6,799 bases of DNA from an uncultured Nitrosomonadales bacterium (GTDB lineage Bacteria; Pseudomonadota; Gammaproteobacteria; Burkholderiales; Gallionellaceae), in NCBI GenBank assembly GCA_903934275.1, contig CAIZNF010000279.1, positions 1 through 6,799 on the forward strand. The letters are read 5' to 3'. Position numbers and translations under genes: made by a program. Of this stretch, positions 1-5,457 are shown piece after piece. The notes beneath the pieces are model-generated. The model ran no database searches. It worked only from the letters and a program-made list of their open reading frames with translations, and had not been told where the DNA came from. The stretch's first letter is position 1, and every line of letters starts with the position of its first letter.

Positions 1-6
1 ACGTAG

Positions 7-23
7 GGCGGGTTCTGCCCGCC
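7..23. repeat. GC-rich hairpin just downstream of cpoB
   Basis: GGCGGG-TTCTG-CCCGCC is a perfect 6-bp inverted repeat with a 5-nt loop, 22 nt past the cpoB stop. On the transcribed strand it is followed by CTACGT and not by a U-run, so it is not a textbook intrinsic terminator. It could be a dispersed palindromic repeat or an RNA 3'-end-protecting stem. The flanking CGTAGGG resembles TGTAGGG at 4951-4957. Confidence 0.5.
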
Positions 24-44
24 AGATATGGCTGTCGGGTACAG

Positions 45-830
45 CTACTTGGAAGCAGCCAGTAGTTTTTTCGCCTTGGCGGCAGCTTCGCTGGTGGGAT
101 ATTTGATGACAAGTTGCTTGAGCGTTTTTCGCGCAGCCGCAGCCTGTTTCAGCTCCTGCTGGCATTTGGCCATATTGAACAACACGTCAGCCGCTTTAGT
201 TGTGCTTGGAAAAATCTCGATCAAACCCTGATAGGTGTTCAGCGCATTCTTGTAATCCTTCAGTGTAACTTGCGCACTGCCCAGCCAATAATTCGCATTG
301 GCAGTATGCACCGAGTCCGGGTATTTTTTTAGAAATTCCTGAAAAGCCTTAATCGCATTCGCATGGTTCCCACCCTTAAACAACCCGTAGGCTGCTTCAA
401 AAGCGCGATTTTCCAGTGCGGGGTCGTTCAGATCAGGCGGAGCTGCCTGAGCCGCCGTTGCGGCAGAATTGTCACCGGATTGCACCGCATTGTTTGTGGA
501 TTCAAAACGACGCAGGCGTGTATCCAAGTCCAGATAAAAATCTTTTTCGCGCTTTTCAGCATCTTGCAGGCCATGCCCCAGCTCTTCATTCTGGCCGCGA
601 AGTTTGCCGATTTCACTATTCAACGCTTCAATCTGCCCCTGCAAGTCCAACATTGATCTGGTTTGCAGATTAACCGCATCCTCCAACTTGAGCACACGCT
701 CCTCAAGCTTGGGCATACGCCCCTCAAGCTGCTGGATCTGCTTGCGCGCGTCGTCATCGGCAAACAGCCCCGCTTGCGCGGGAACGGCAAAATACAAAGC
801 CAACAATATGAAGGAGCATTGCTTCAGCAT
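45..830 (-). CDS. cpoB: CpoB (YbgF), TolA-binding periplasmic division coordinator
   Basis: The gene encodes 261 residues (263 in E. coli). A signal peptide with AVPAQA before the predicted cleavage after residue 20 places it in the periplasm. Residues 27-110 form a coiled coil of repeated Leu, Glu and Lys heptads (RMPKLEERVLKLEDAV, LDLQGQIEALNSEIGKL), which in this family makes the trimer. A low-complexity Ala/Asn/Pro linker (112-136) joins it to three tetratricopeptide repeats (about 140-255: NRAFEAAYGLFKGGNHANAI, ANYWLGSAQVTLKDYKNAL, DVLFNMAKCQQELKQAAAA). E. coli CpoB binds TolA and PBP1B and links septal wall synthesis to outer-membrane constriction. Its start at 830 lies 3 nt after the pal TAA, with only a weak ribosome binding site, so coupling to pal is likely. 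It closes the operon; what follows lies outside the window. Confidence 0.95.
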   Translation of the reverse strand: MLKQCSFILLALYFAVPAQAGLFADDDARKQIQQLEGRMPKLEERVLKLEDAVNLQTRSMLDLQGQIEALNSEIGKLRGQNEELGHGLQDAEKREKDFYLDLDTRLRRFESTNNAVQSGDNSAATAAQAAPPDLNDPALENRAFEAAYGLFKGGNHANAIKAFQEFLKKYPDSVHTANANYWLGSAQVTLKDYKNALNTYQGLIEIFPSTTKAADVLFNMAKCQQELKQAAAARKTLKQLVIKYPTSEAAAKAKKLLAASK

Positions 831-833
831 TGT

Positions 834-1355
834 TTACTTCGCGTAGATCAAATCGGTGCGGCGATTTTGCGCCCAAGCCGCTTCATCATGGCCGCTTGAT
901 TTGGGCTTTTCTTCACCATAGCTGACACTATCTACCTGGCCTGCTCTGGCACCGCCCAGTTCCAGCATTTTCTTCACGCCATCGGCACGACGTTGGCCGA
1001 GACCCAGATTGTATTCATTGCTGCCGCGCTCATCGCAATTGCCTTCCAAGCGTGTTTTGCGGTTGGCATATTCACTCAAATACTTGGCATGCGCTTGCAC
1101 GACCGGTTTGTCGGCATCCTGCACCGCATATACATCAAGCGGGTAGTACACGCTGCGTTTGGCGAGCAGAGGGTAGTTTTTCGGGTCATTTATCGGATCG
1201 ACTACAGAAGCAGGCGTGACAGCAACAGGTGGAGGAGCCAGTTTAGGTGCTTCGGTCTTGGGTGGTTGCGCAGGTGGTGTGTCTGGTTTTGTTGGTTCGC
1301 TGCCACAAGCAACGAGCAGATTTGCCAATACAACACTGATAACGAGCCTTTTCAT
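834..1355 (-). CDS. pal: Pal, peptidoglycan-associated outer-membrane lipoprotein
   Basis: The gene encodes 173 residues, exactly as in E. coli. The lipoprotein signal ends in LVAC with Cys17 as the lipidated residue. The next residue is Gly, not Asp, which predicts sorting to the outer membrane. A Pro/Ala/Lys-rich linker (about 20-50) leads to an OmpA-type peptidoglycan-binding domain (about 66-172). Its signature EGNCDERGSNEYNLGLGQRRAD holds the residues that bind diaminopimelate in this family, Asp108 and an Arg of the RR pair 122-123. The end, GHDEAAWAQNRRTDLIY, is also typical. Two local oddities: the usual aromatic-Asp-aromatic-Asp strand is YYPLD (70-74), and the common GH before the DERG loop is GN. 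Pal tethers the outer membrane to the cell wall and is handled by TolB and TolA. cpoB starts 3 nt after its stop. Confidence 0.96.
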   Translation of the reverse strand: MKRLVISVVLANLLVACGSEPTKPDTPPAQPPKTEAPKLAPPPVAVTPASVVDPINDPKNYPLLAKRSVYYPLDVYAVQDADKPVVQAHAKYLSEYANRKTRLEGNCDERGSNEYNLGLGQRRADGVKKMLELGGARAGQVDSVSYGEEKPKSSGHDEAAWAQNRRTDLIYAK

Positions 1356-1360
1356 GGCAT

Positions 1361-1368
1361 TCCCCTTT
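1361..1368 (-). promoter_or_regulatory. Strong ribosome binding site of pal
   Basis: AAAGGGGA lies 5 nt before the ATG at 1355, in the 24-bp tolB-pal gap. It is among the best sites in the operon, which fits the high abundance Pal usually needs. Confidence 0.7.
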
Positions 1369-1379
1369 GCTGAATTAAA

Positions 1380-2651
1380 TTAAAAATTGGGTCCCCACAC
1401 CGGTTCACGTGCGTCGCCACTCTGGGTAAACATGTGCTGCTTGACACGACCATCACTGGAAACGGTCGCTAATATACCACGGCCTCGCGCCTCGCTGGCA
1501 AACAGGATGATCTTGCCATTGGGCGCAAAGCTGGGTTTTTTATCCCATCCGCCGTCGGTGAGGAGAGACATCTGTCCGGACTGAAAGTCTTGCGTGGCAA
1601 CATAAAATTTACCGTTGCCAAGATGTGCAAACACGAAATTTTTGCCGTCCGGGCTATACCGTGGCGAAAAATTATTACCTGCGCCGAATGTCATGCGCTG
1701 CTCCACCCCCCCTGTCGCGGGCATGCGGTAAATTTGCGGGCTTCCGCCCTGATCCGAGGTAAATAGCAAGTATTGCCCGTCCGGCGAAAAGTTCGGCTCG
1801 GTATTTATTGCACCTTTGAAGGTAATACGACGGATGTCGCTACCATCACGGCGAATCAGGTAAATCTGCGAGCCTCCGTCGCGCGTCAGCACAACAGCCA
1901 ATTGCTTGCCATCCGGCGACCACGCTGGCGCGCTGTTGCTGCCGCGAAAATCTGCCAGTGCCACGCGTTGATTGGTGTAAAGCGATTGCACATACACCAC
2001 GGCATGGCCGGTTTCAAAACTCACATAGGCGAGGTGGCTACCATCCGGCGACCACGCTGGCGACATAATCGGTTCGCTGCGCTCCAGCACGATGCTTTCG
2101 TTATAGCCGTCGCTGTCTGCAACGATCAGGCGAAACTTTTGCCCCTGCCGGTTCACATAGGCGATACGGGTACCGAACACCCCCTTGTCGCCAGTTAATT
2201 TCTCATAAATCAAATCCGCGATGCGATGCCCGATAGCGCGTATTTGAGCTAAATTTGCAGAGACTGCCTGACCGGCCAATTCGGTTTGCTTTACCACGTC
2301 CAGCAAGCGAAAACGCGCTTCGATACGGTTATTGGCTTGAATCGAAACCGTGCCTATCGCCAATGATTCCGCACCGCGCGCCTGCCAATCAGGGTAACTG
2401 ACTTCGGCGGCTTCATGCGGCGATTTTCCTGCCGGATCAACTAAACGAAATAACCCGCTACGCTGCAAATCGCCCACCACCACCTCATTGATGGTTTGTG
2501 CCAGCTTGGCATCCCCGCCAAACGGCACCACGGCCACCGGTATCTGGTGTTCGCCCGCACCAATAATTTCGATGCTCAACACCGCGCTCGCTGTTGATGC
2601 CTGAGCCAACAACAGCAAGCCAACCACACCCCTCAATACGCGCAACAACAT
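1380..2651 (-). CDS. tolB: TolB, periplasmic beta-propeller protein of the Tol-Pal system
   Basis: From the ATG at 2651 the product has 423 residues (430 in E. coli). A signal peptide (1-23) with two arginines, a leucine core and STASA before the likely cleavage site sends it to the periplasm. The mature N-terminus VLSIEIIGAGEHQIPVAVVPF corresponds to the TolA-binding TolB box plus the first strand of the N-terminal domain. The C-terminal six-bladed propeller shows a regular motif: PAWSPDG at 198 and 242, PNFSPDG at 286, PRYSPDG at 330, PSFAPNG at 373, and PVWGPNF closing the ring at 417. Spacing is 43-44 residues. The propeller binds Pal, and TolA binding shifts TolB off Pal so that Pal can be relocated to the septum. 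The gene follows tolA after 29 bp and precedes pal by 24 bp. Two alternative upstream starts would add 6 or 8 residues. Confidence 0.96.
   Translation of the reverse strand: MLLRVLRGVVGLLLLAQASTASAVLSIEIIGAGEHQIPVAVVPFGGDAKLAQTINEVVVGDLQRSGLFRLVDPAGKSPHEAAEVSYPDWQARGAESLAIGTVSIQANNRIEARFRLLDVVKQTELAGQAVSANLAQIRAIGHRIADLIYEKLTGDKGVFGTRIAYVNRQGQKFRLIVADSDGYNESIVLERSEPIMSPAWSPDGSHLAYVSFETGHAVVYVQSLYTNQRVALADFRGSNSAPAWSPDGKQLAVVLTRDGGSQIYLIRRDGSDIRRITFKGAINTEPNFSPDGQYLLFTSDQGGSPQIYRMPATGGVEQRMTFGAGNNFSPRYSPDGKNFVFAHLGNGKFYVATQDFQSGQMSLLTDGGWDKKPSFAPNGKIILFASEARGRGILATVSSDGRVKQHMFTQSGDAREPVWGPNF
1909..2062 (-). repeat. Two identical 22-bp copies in tolB blades
   Basis: Plus-strand 1909-1930 and 2041-2062 are identical over 22 bp and lie exactly 132 bp apart, which is 44 codons or one propeller blade. 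They encode the PAWSPDG motifs at residues 242-248 and 198-204. The other blades use diverged codons and residues. Confidence 0.85.
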
Positions 2652-2657
2652 AAAGAC

Positions 2658-2663
2658 ACCTCT
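2658..2663 (-). promoter_or_regulatory. Ribosome binding site that decides the tolB start
   Basis: AGAGGT on the coding strand lies 6 nt before the ATG at 2651. Earlier in-frame starts exist (GTG at 2675, ATG at 2669), but the protein from 2651 begins with a clean signal peptide, so 2651 is preferred. Confidence 0.65.
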
Positions 2664-2680
2664 ATACATAAACACCCCAT

Positions 2681-3394
2681 TTAATCTGCCGGTTTGAAAA
2701 TCAATTTTAACTCGCGAAAACGATTAAACAACGCCACATCTGGCGGCAGCGGCAACGGCTGCGATTTCAGGATCGCACGTTCCACCGCGTTGTCGTAAGC
2801 CGCGTTGCCGCTGGGCTTGAGCAGCCTTGCATCCAACACCGAACCACCCGGCAATAGTGTCACCAAAAACTCGGCGCGCACATCTTTTGCCACATTTGGC
2901 GGCTCTACAATATTCCGCTTGATCTTGCTCTGAATTTTAGCAGTATATTCATCCACCATACGCCCGGTCACTGCGGCTTGCTCGGCACGCTCACGGGCAG
3001 CCTGCTGATCTGCAACACGGGTATCGTGCTTCTGTTCAATGGGGGCGGGTTCAACGGGTTTTTTTTCAACGGGTTTTCGCTCGACAGGCTTTAGCTCAAC
3101 GGGTTTGGTTTTAACTTTCTTTTTATCCGGCAACACAATATCCGGTTTGATCTCCGGCTGCGGCGGCGCAACCTCTTCAATCTTGGGTGACTCAACCTTT
3201 TCAATCTTGGGTTGTACGGGCGGAGCAGCAATCGTATCCGGCAAACTTTGCCATAATTCCACGCTCATTGTTGCAGGCGGCAAGGTCTGCCAGGTAAAAC
3301 CGAAATACAACAGGACGAAAAACGCACCATGCACCGCCAATGCCAGAATACCAGCAGGCAGTTGGTAAGGTTCTTGATAGACCGCCGCACTCAT
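2681..3394 (-). CDS. tolA: TolA, periplasm-spanning energy transducer (short, Pro/Lys-rich form)
   Basis: The gene encodes 237 residues against 421 in E. coli. Domain I is a short cytoplasmic tail and one helix (about 14-34, GILALAVHGAFFVLLYFGF) with the Ser/His-type helix expected for contact with TolQR. Domain II (about 40-122) is rich in Pro, Lys, Glu and Val and contains a KPVE-x pentapeptide four times (97-116). It is followed by a short Ala/Arg/Glu-rich helix (126-142). The long alanine-rich helix of enteric TolA is absent. Domain III (about 144-237) is the TolA/TonB-type C-terminal domain, with KIQSKIKRNI, LLKPSGNAAYDNAVERAI and FRELKLIFKP. This domain contacts TolB, Pal and CpoB. The gene starts within the tolR stop (ATGA), without its own clear ribosome binding site. 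TonB is the alternative, but gene position and the C-terminal domain favour TolA. Confidence 0.94.
   Translation of the reverse strand: MSAAVYQEPYQLPAGILALAVHGAFFVLLYFGFTWQTLPPATMSVELWQSLPDTIAAPPVQPKIEKVESPKIEEVAPPQPEIKPDIVLPDKKKVKTKPVELKPVERKPVEKKPVEPAPIEQKHDTRVADQQAARERAEQAAVTGRMVDEYTAKIQSKIKRNIVEPPNVAKDVRAEFLVTLLPGGSVLDARLLKPSGNAAYDNAVERAILKSQPLPLPPDVALFNRFRELKLIFKPAD
3047..3106 (-). repeat. Four tandem 15-bp units in tolA encoding KPVE-x pentapeptides
   Basis: Residues 97-116 of TolA read KPVEL, KPVER, KPVEK, KPVEP. The DNA units are similar but not identical (for example CCTGTCGAG beside CCCGTTGAA), so the array is not freshly expanded. It lies in the extended Pro/Lys-rich stalk. Confidence 0.85.
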
Positions 3395-3816
3395 TTTGTC
3401 TTGGTTTGTATCAACAGACCGATCTTCTTGATTTGCTGCTGTTGCAGCACGTCCATCACCTTAATGACTTCTTCATAGCGCACGTTCTTATCGGCGGAAA
3501 TCACTACCGCCTGCCCCGCTTGCGCGCCCTGCCTGCTTTTCAAAATTGCGATCAGCTCATCACGTGACACAAAGCTTTCCTTGTCACCTTTGGCATGGTC
3601 GCGCCATGCCAGTGTAGTGTCTTTTTTGATGATGACCTCCAGCGGTGCGACGGGCGGCGCAAGCGATTTTCCGACCTGCGGCAAGTCGACCTGACCTGGG
3701 TTCATCAGCGGCGCGGTCACCATGAAAATAACCAGCAGAACCAGCATCACGTCGATGTAGGGCACGACGTTGATCTCGTTCATCAGACGGTTTTTGGAGC
3801 GCCTATTTGTTCTCAT
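3391..3816 (-). CDS. tolR: TolR, motor subunit with a single membrane helix
   Basis: This is a TolR/ExbD-family protein of 141 residues, as in E. coli (142). A short basic N-terminus (RTNRRSKNR) is followed by NEINVVPYIDVMLVLLVIF, which enters one membrane helix (about 18-37). Asp22 there is the conserved proton-carrying aspartate (Asp23 in E. coli). The rest is periplasmic and has the family's C-terminal domain ending at KIGLLIQ. TolR plugs the TolQ pentamer, and its periplasmic domain can contact peptidoglycan. The ATG at 3816 is chosen for its basic N-terminus and family length. It lies inside the end of tolQ with no clear ribosome binding site, which suggests coupling. A later in-frame ATG (residue 12, at 3783) would remove the basic segment and is less likely. 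The stop codon overlaps the tolA start as ATGA. Confidence 0.96.
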   Translation of the reverse strand: MRTNRRSKNRLMNEINVVPYIDVMLVLLVIFMVTAPLMNPGQVDLPQVGKSLAPPVAPLEVIIKKDTTLAWRDHAKGDKESFVSRDELIAILKSRQGAQAGQAVVISADKNVRYEEVIKVMDVLQQQQIKKIGLLIQTKTK

Positions 3817-4501
3817 GGCCGGTTAATGGCTGGCGTTGCAGAACATTTGAAAATTCTTCGGTGAAACTCTCAAATCGCGTCGCCAGGCGATCGATGTCAT
3901 GCGCATAGCGGTTGTAGGCAACTACCGCCGGAATCGCCGCAAACAAACCCATCGCCGTCGCTACCAACGCCTCTGCAATACCGGGCGCAACGTGTGCCAG
4001 AGTAGCCTGTCCGACATTGGCCAGCCCGCGAAACGCATTCATGATGCCCCACACCGTGCCGAACAATCCCACATACGGGCTGACCGACCCAACTGAGGCA
4101 AGGAATGCGAGGTGCGATTCCAGCCTGTCCATCTCGCGCTGATAGGTCGCGCGCATGGCGCGGCGCGTACCATCCATTACCGCGCTGGCATCCATGCCAT
4201 GCTGTTTTCTCAGTTTCACGAATTCGACAAAACCGGCGGAAAAAACGCGCTCCAATGCGCCCTGTCCGCCTCGCGGGTTGCCGCTTGCCTGCTTGTAAAG
4301 CTCATTCAAATTCCGGTTGTGCCAGAAGGCCTCCTCAAATTCTTCGGTCAGCCTGACTTCGTTGCGGATAGCAAACAGTTTAAGAAAAATGTACCACCAC
4401 GACATCAACGATACCCCCAGCAGCAAACTCATCACCAGTTGCACCAACACACTGGCATTGCCGATAAGATGTATAAACGATAAATCCTGCGTCACTTCCA
4501 T
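3803..4501 (-). CDS. tolQ: TolQ, proton-channel subunit of the Tol-Pal motor
   Basis: This is a TolQ/ExbB/MotA-family inner-membrane protein of 232 residues (230 in E. coli). Three membrane segments are visible: about 15-42, 131-157 and 170-196, with the expected large cytoplasmic loop (43-130) between the first and second. The second and third helices carry the family signatures SPYVGLFGTVWGIM (141-154) and APGIAEALVATAMGL (172-186). Thr149 and Thr182 are the conserved pore-lining threonines by position. TolQ forms a pentamer around a TolR dimer and uses the proton gradient to energise TolA. It is TolQ and not ExbB because it sits between ybgC and tolR in an intact Tol-Pal operon. The end of the gene overlaps the tolR start by 14 nt, so translation of the two is probably coupled. 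Confidence 0.97.
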   Translation of the reverse strand: MEVTQDLSFIHLIGNASVLVQLVMSLLLGVSLMSWWYIFLKLFAIRNEVRLTEEFEEAFWHNRNLNELYKQASGNPRGGQGALERVFSAGFVEFVKLRKQHGMDASAVMDGTRRAMRATYQREMDRLESHLAFLASVGSVSPYVGLFGTVWGIMNAFRGLANVGQATLAHVAPGIAEALVATAMGLFAAIPAVVAYNRYAHDIDRLATRFESFTEEFSNVLQRQPLTGHENK

Positions 4502-4506
4502 TAAGG

Positions 4507-4513
4507 TCCTCTC
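4507..4513 (-). promoter_or_regulatory. Ribosome binding site of tolQ
   Basis: GAGAGGA on the coding strand, 5 nt before the ATG at 4501, lies within the 16-bp gap after the ybgC TAG stop. Confidence 0.65.
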
Positions 4514-4517
4514 ACAA

Positions 4518-4925
4518 CTAATCTTTCCATTGCCCGCGCAACACCTCCGGCACGCGGATCGGCTTGAACCCTTCCAGCGAGACGCACACCAGATGCACTT
4601 CCGCTTCAGTCAGCACCTCATCGTTCCGCCGCACGCTTTGCAACAGCGAAATGCGGCTGCGCCCGATATCCTTGATCTGCGCCGTAACATCCAGCAAGTC
4701 GTCGAGCAGCGCGGGCTTAAAGTAATCCAGCTTGAGCGAGCGCACCACAAATACCGCGCCAAATTCCTTCATCAATCCGGCGTTGCTATAGCCGTGCGTG
4801 CGCAGCCACTCGGTGCGAGCGCGCTCCATGAAATTTACGTAACTGGCGTGATAGACGACGCCGCCCGCGTCGGTATCCTGGAAATATACCCGGACAGGCA
4901 ATGAAAATTTTTTACTCTTGCTCAT
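4518..4925 (-). CDS. ybgC: Tol-Pal-associated acyl-CoA thioesterase YbgC
   Basis: The gene encodes 135 residues, matching the family length (134 in E. coli), with a single hotdog fold. The signature is almost identical to E. coli: RVYFQDTDAGGVVYH followed by ASYVNFMERARTEWLR, at residues 12-42. Asp19, the second Asp of DTDAGG, corresponds to the catalytic Asp18 of E. coli YbgC. The family hydrolyses acyl-CoA thioesters in the cytoplasm, and E. coli YbgC has been linked to phospholipid synthesis proteins; its link to the Tol motor is unclear. It is the first gene of the operon, 16 bp upstream of tolQ. The ATG at 4925 is taken as the start because the homology begins within ten residues of it. 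The upstream ribosome binding site is weak. An overlapping ATG six bases upstream is out of frame and leads to a stop after six codons. Confidence 0.96.
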   Translation of the reverse strand: MSKSKKFSLPVRVYFQDTDAGGVVYHASYVNFMERARTEWLRTHGYSNAGLMKEFGAVFVVRSLKLDYFKPALLDDLLDVTAQIKDIGRSRISLLQSVRRNDEVLTEAEVHLVCVSLEGFKPIRVPEVLRGQWKD

Positions 4926-5019
4926 TGCTCATCGTCACCCAACCTAAAGTTGTAGGGTGCGCTGCGCCTATCCTGAGCCTATCGAAGCGGCGCATCATGG
5001 TGTATGAATGCACACTACA
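4926..5019. repeat. Spacer before the Tol-Pal operon with dispersed-repeat-like fragments
   Basis: The 94 bp between the stress-protein gene and ybgC hold GTAGGGTGCGCTGCGCC (4952-4968) directly joined to a second unit reading CGCTTCGATAGGCTCAGGAT on the coding strand (4970-4989). The first resembles a truncated GGTGCGCTGCGCACC palindrome, and a close relative (GGTGCTGCGCACC) occurs at 6235-6247. From memory, both kinds of short sequence are common as dispersed intergenic repeats in proteobacterial genomes; that cannot be verified from one window. A promoter for ybgC-tolQRAB-pal-cpoB probably lies here, but I cannot point to convincing -35 and -10 boxes. No intrinsic terminator with a U-tract is visible. 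Confidence 0.55.
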
Positions 5020-5445
5020 TTATTTGATTAATAACACCGGACAGTTTGCCAGGTGCAGCACCTTATTTACCACCGATCCCAACAATAATGATTGCAAGCC
5101 GCCCTGCCCCTGTCTGCCCATCACGACCTGGTCGACACCCTGCTCATCGGCATATTGTACAATCGCTTCCGCCGGTGTGCCGACGCTGATGTGGTATTGG
5201 TAGGGCAACGCGGCTGCATCTAGGGCAGCGCGCGCCGACTGCAATGCCGCCACACCCTGTTCGCGATAATAATCGTCGATGGTTTTTTGGCTGATGAACA
5301 GCTTGACGTTGCCAGCCGCCACATTCCACTGCACATTCAGCAGCAGCAGTTGCGGTGCATCTTTCAACGCAGCGATATGTTTAATCACATGGTCAACCGC
5401 GCGTTGCGCGTTGGCCGAACCGTCAACCGGAATCAGTATCTTCAT
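5020..5445 (-). CDS. UspA-family universal stress protein, ATP-binding type
   Basis: This is a single-domain Usp protein of 141 residues, the normal length for the family. It starts with the typical first strand and loop MKILIPVDGS (Asp8 at the nucleotide site). It has the conserved VGTPAEAI turn at 88-95. It ends with the nucleotide-binding signature G-x2-G-x9-G-S: Gly110, Gly113, Gly123 and Ser124, followed by the terminal NCPVLLIK strand. That signature belongs to the ATP-binding branch (MJ0577/UspF/UspG-like) and not the UspA branch that lacks it. Such cytoplasmic proteins usually dimerise and support survival under stress or energy limitation; the precise role here is unknown. The gene lies 12 bp behind a TerC-family gene with its ribosome binding site abutting that gene's stop codon, so both are likely made from one message. 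Its 3' side is a 94-bp repeat-bearing spacer before ybgC. Confidence 0.95.
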   Translation of the reverse strand: MKILIPVDGSANAQRAVDHVIKHIAALKDAPQLLLLNVQWNVAAGNVKLFISQKTIDDYYREQGVAALQSARAALDAAALPYQYHISVGTPAEAIVQYADEQGVDQVVMGRQGQGGLQSLLLGSVVNKVLHLANCPVLLIK

Positions 5446-5451
5446 CAGTTT

Positions 5452-5457
5452 CCCCCT
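5452..5457 (-). promoter_or_regulatory. Strong ribosome binding site of the universal stress protein gene
   Basis: AGGGGG directly follows the TAA stop of the TerC-family gene and lies 6 nt before the ATG at 5445. It leaves no room for a separate promoter in this gap and supports co-transcription with re-initiation. Confidence 0.7.

Noticed and set aside
1773..2198. 141-codon plus-strand open frame opposite tolB
   Set aside because: It contains repeated RRPRWR segments that are simply the reverse reading of the TolB SPDG blade motifs.
3803..3816. Frameshift or sequencing error at the tolQ/tolR junction
   Set aside because: Both proteins have full family length and intact ends, so the 14-nt overlap is natural.
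2681..3816. tolR-tolA as an ExbD-TonB pair for iron uptake
   Set aside because: The genes lie in a full ybgC-tolQ...tolB-pal-cpoB operon, and TolR and the TolA C-terminal domain match the Tol family. The TonB-like stalk composition alone does not outweigh this.
4317..4904. 195-codon plus-strand open frame opposite ybgC and tolQ
   Set aside because: It is antisense to two well-conserved genes, has no recognisable domain and no good ribosome binding site. It is a shadow of the minus-strand coding pattern.
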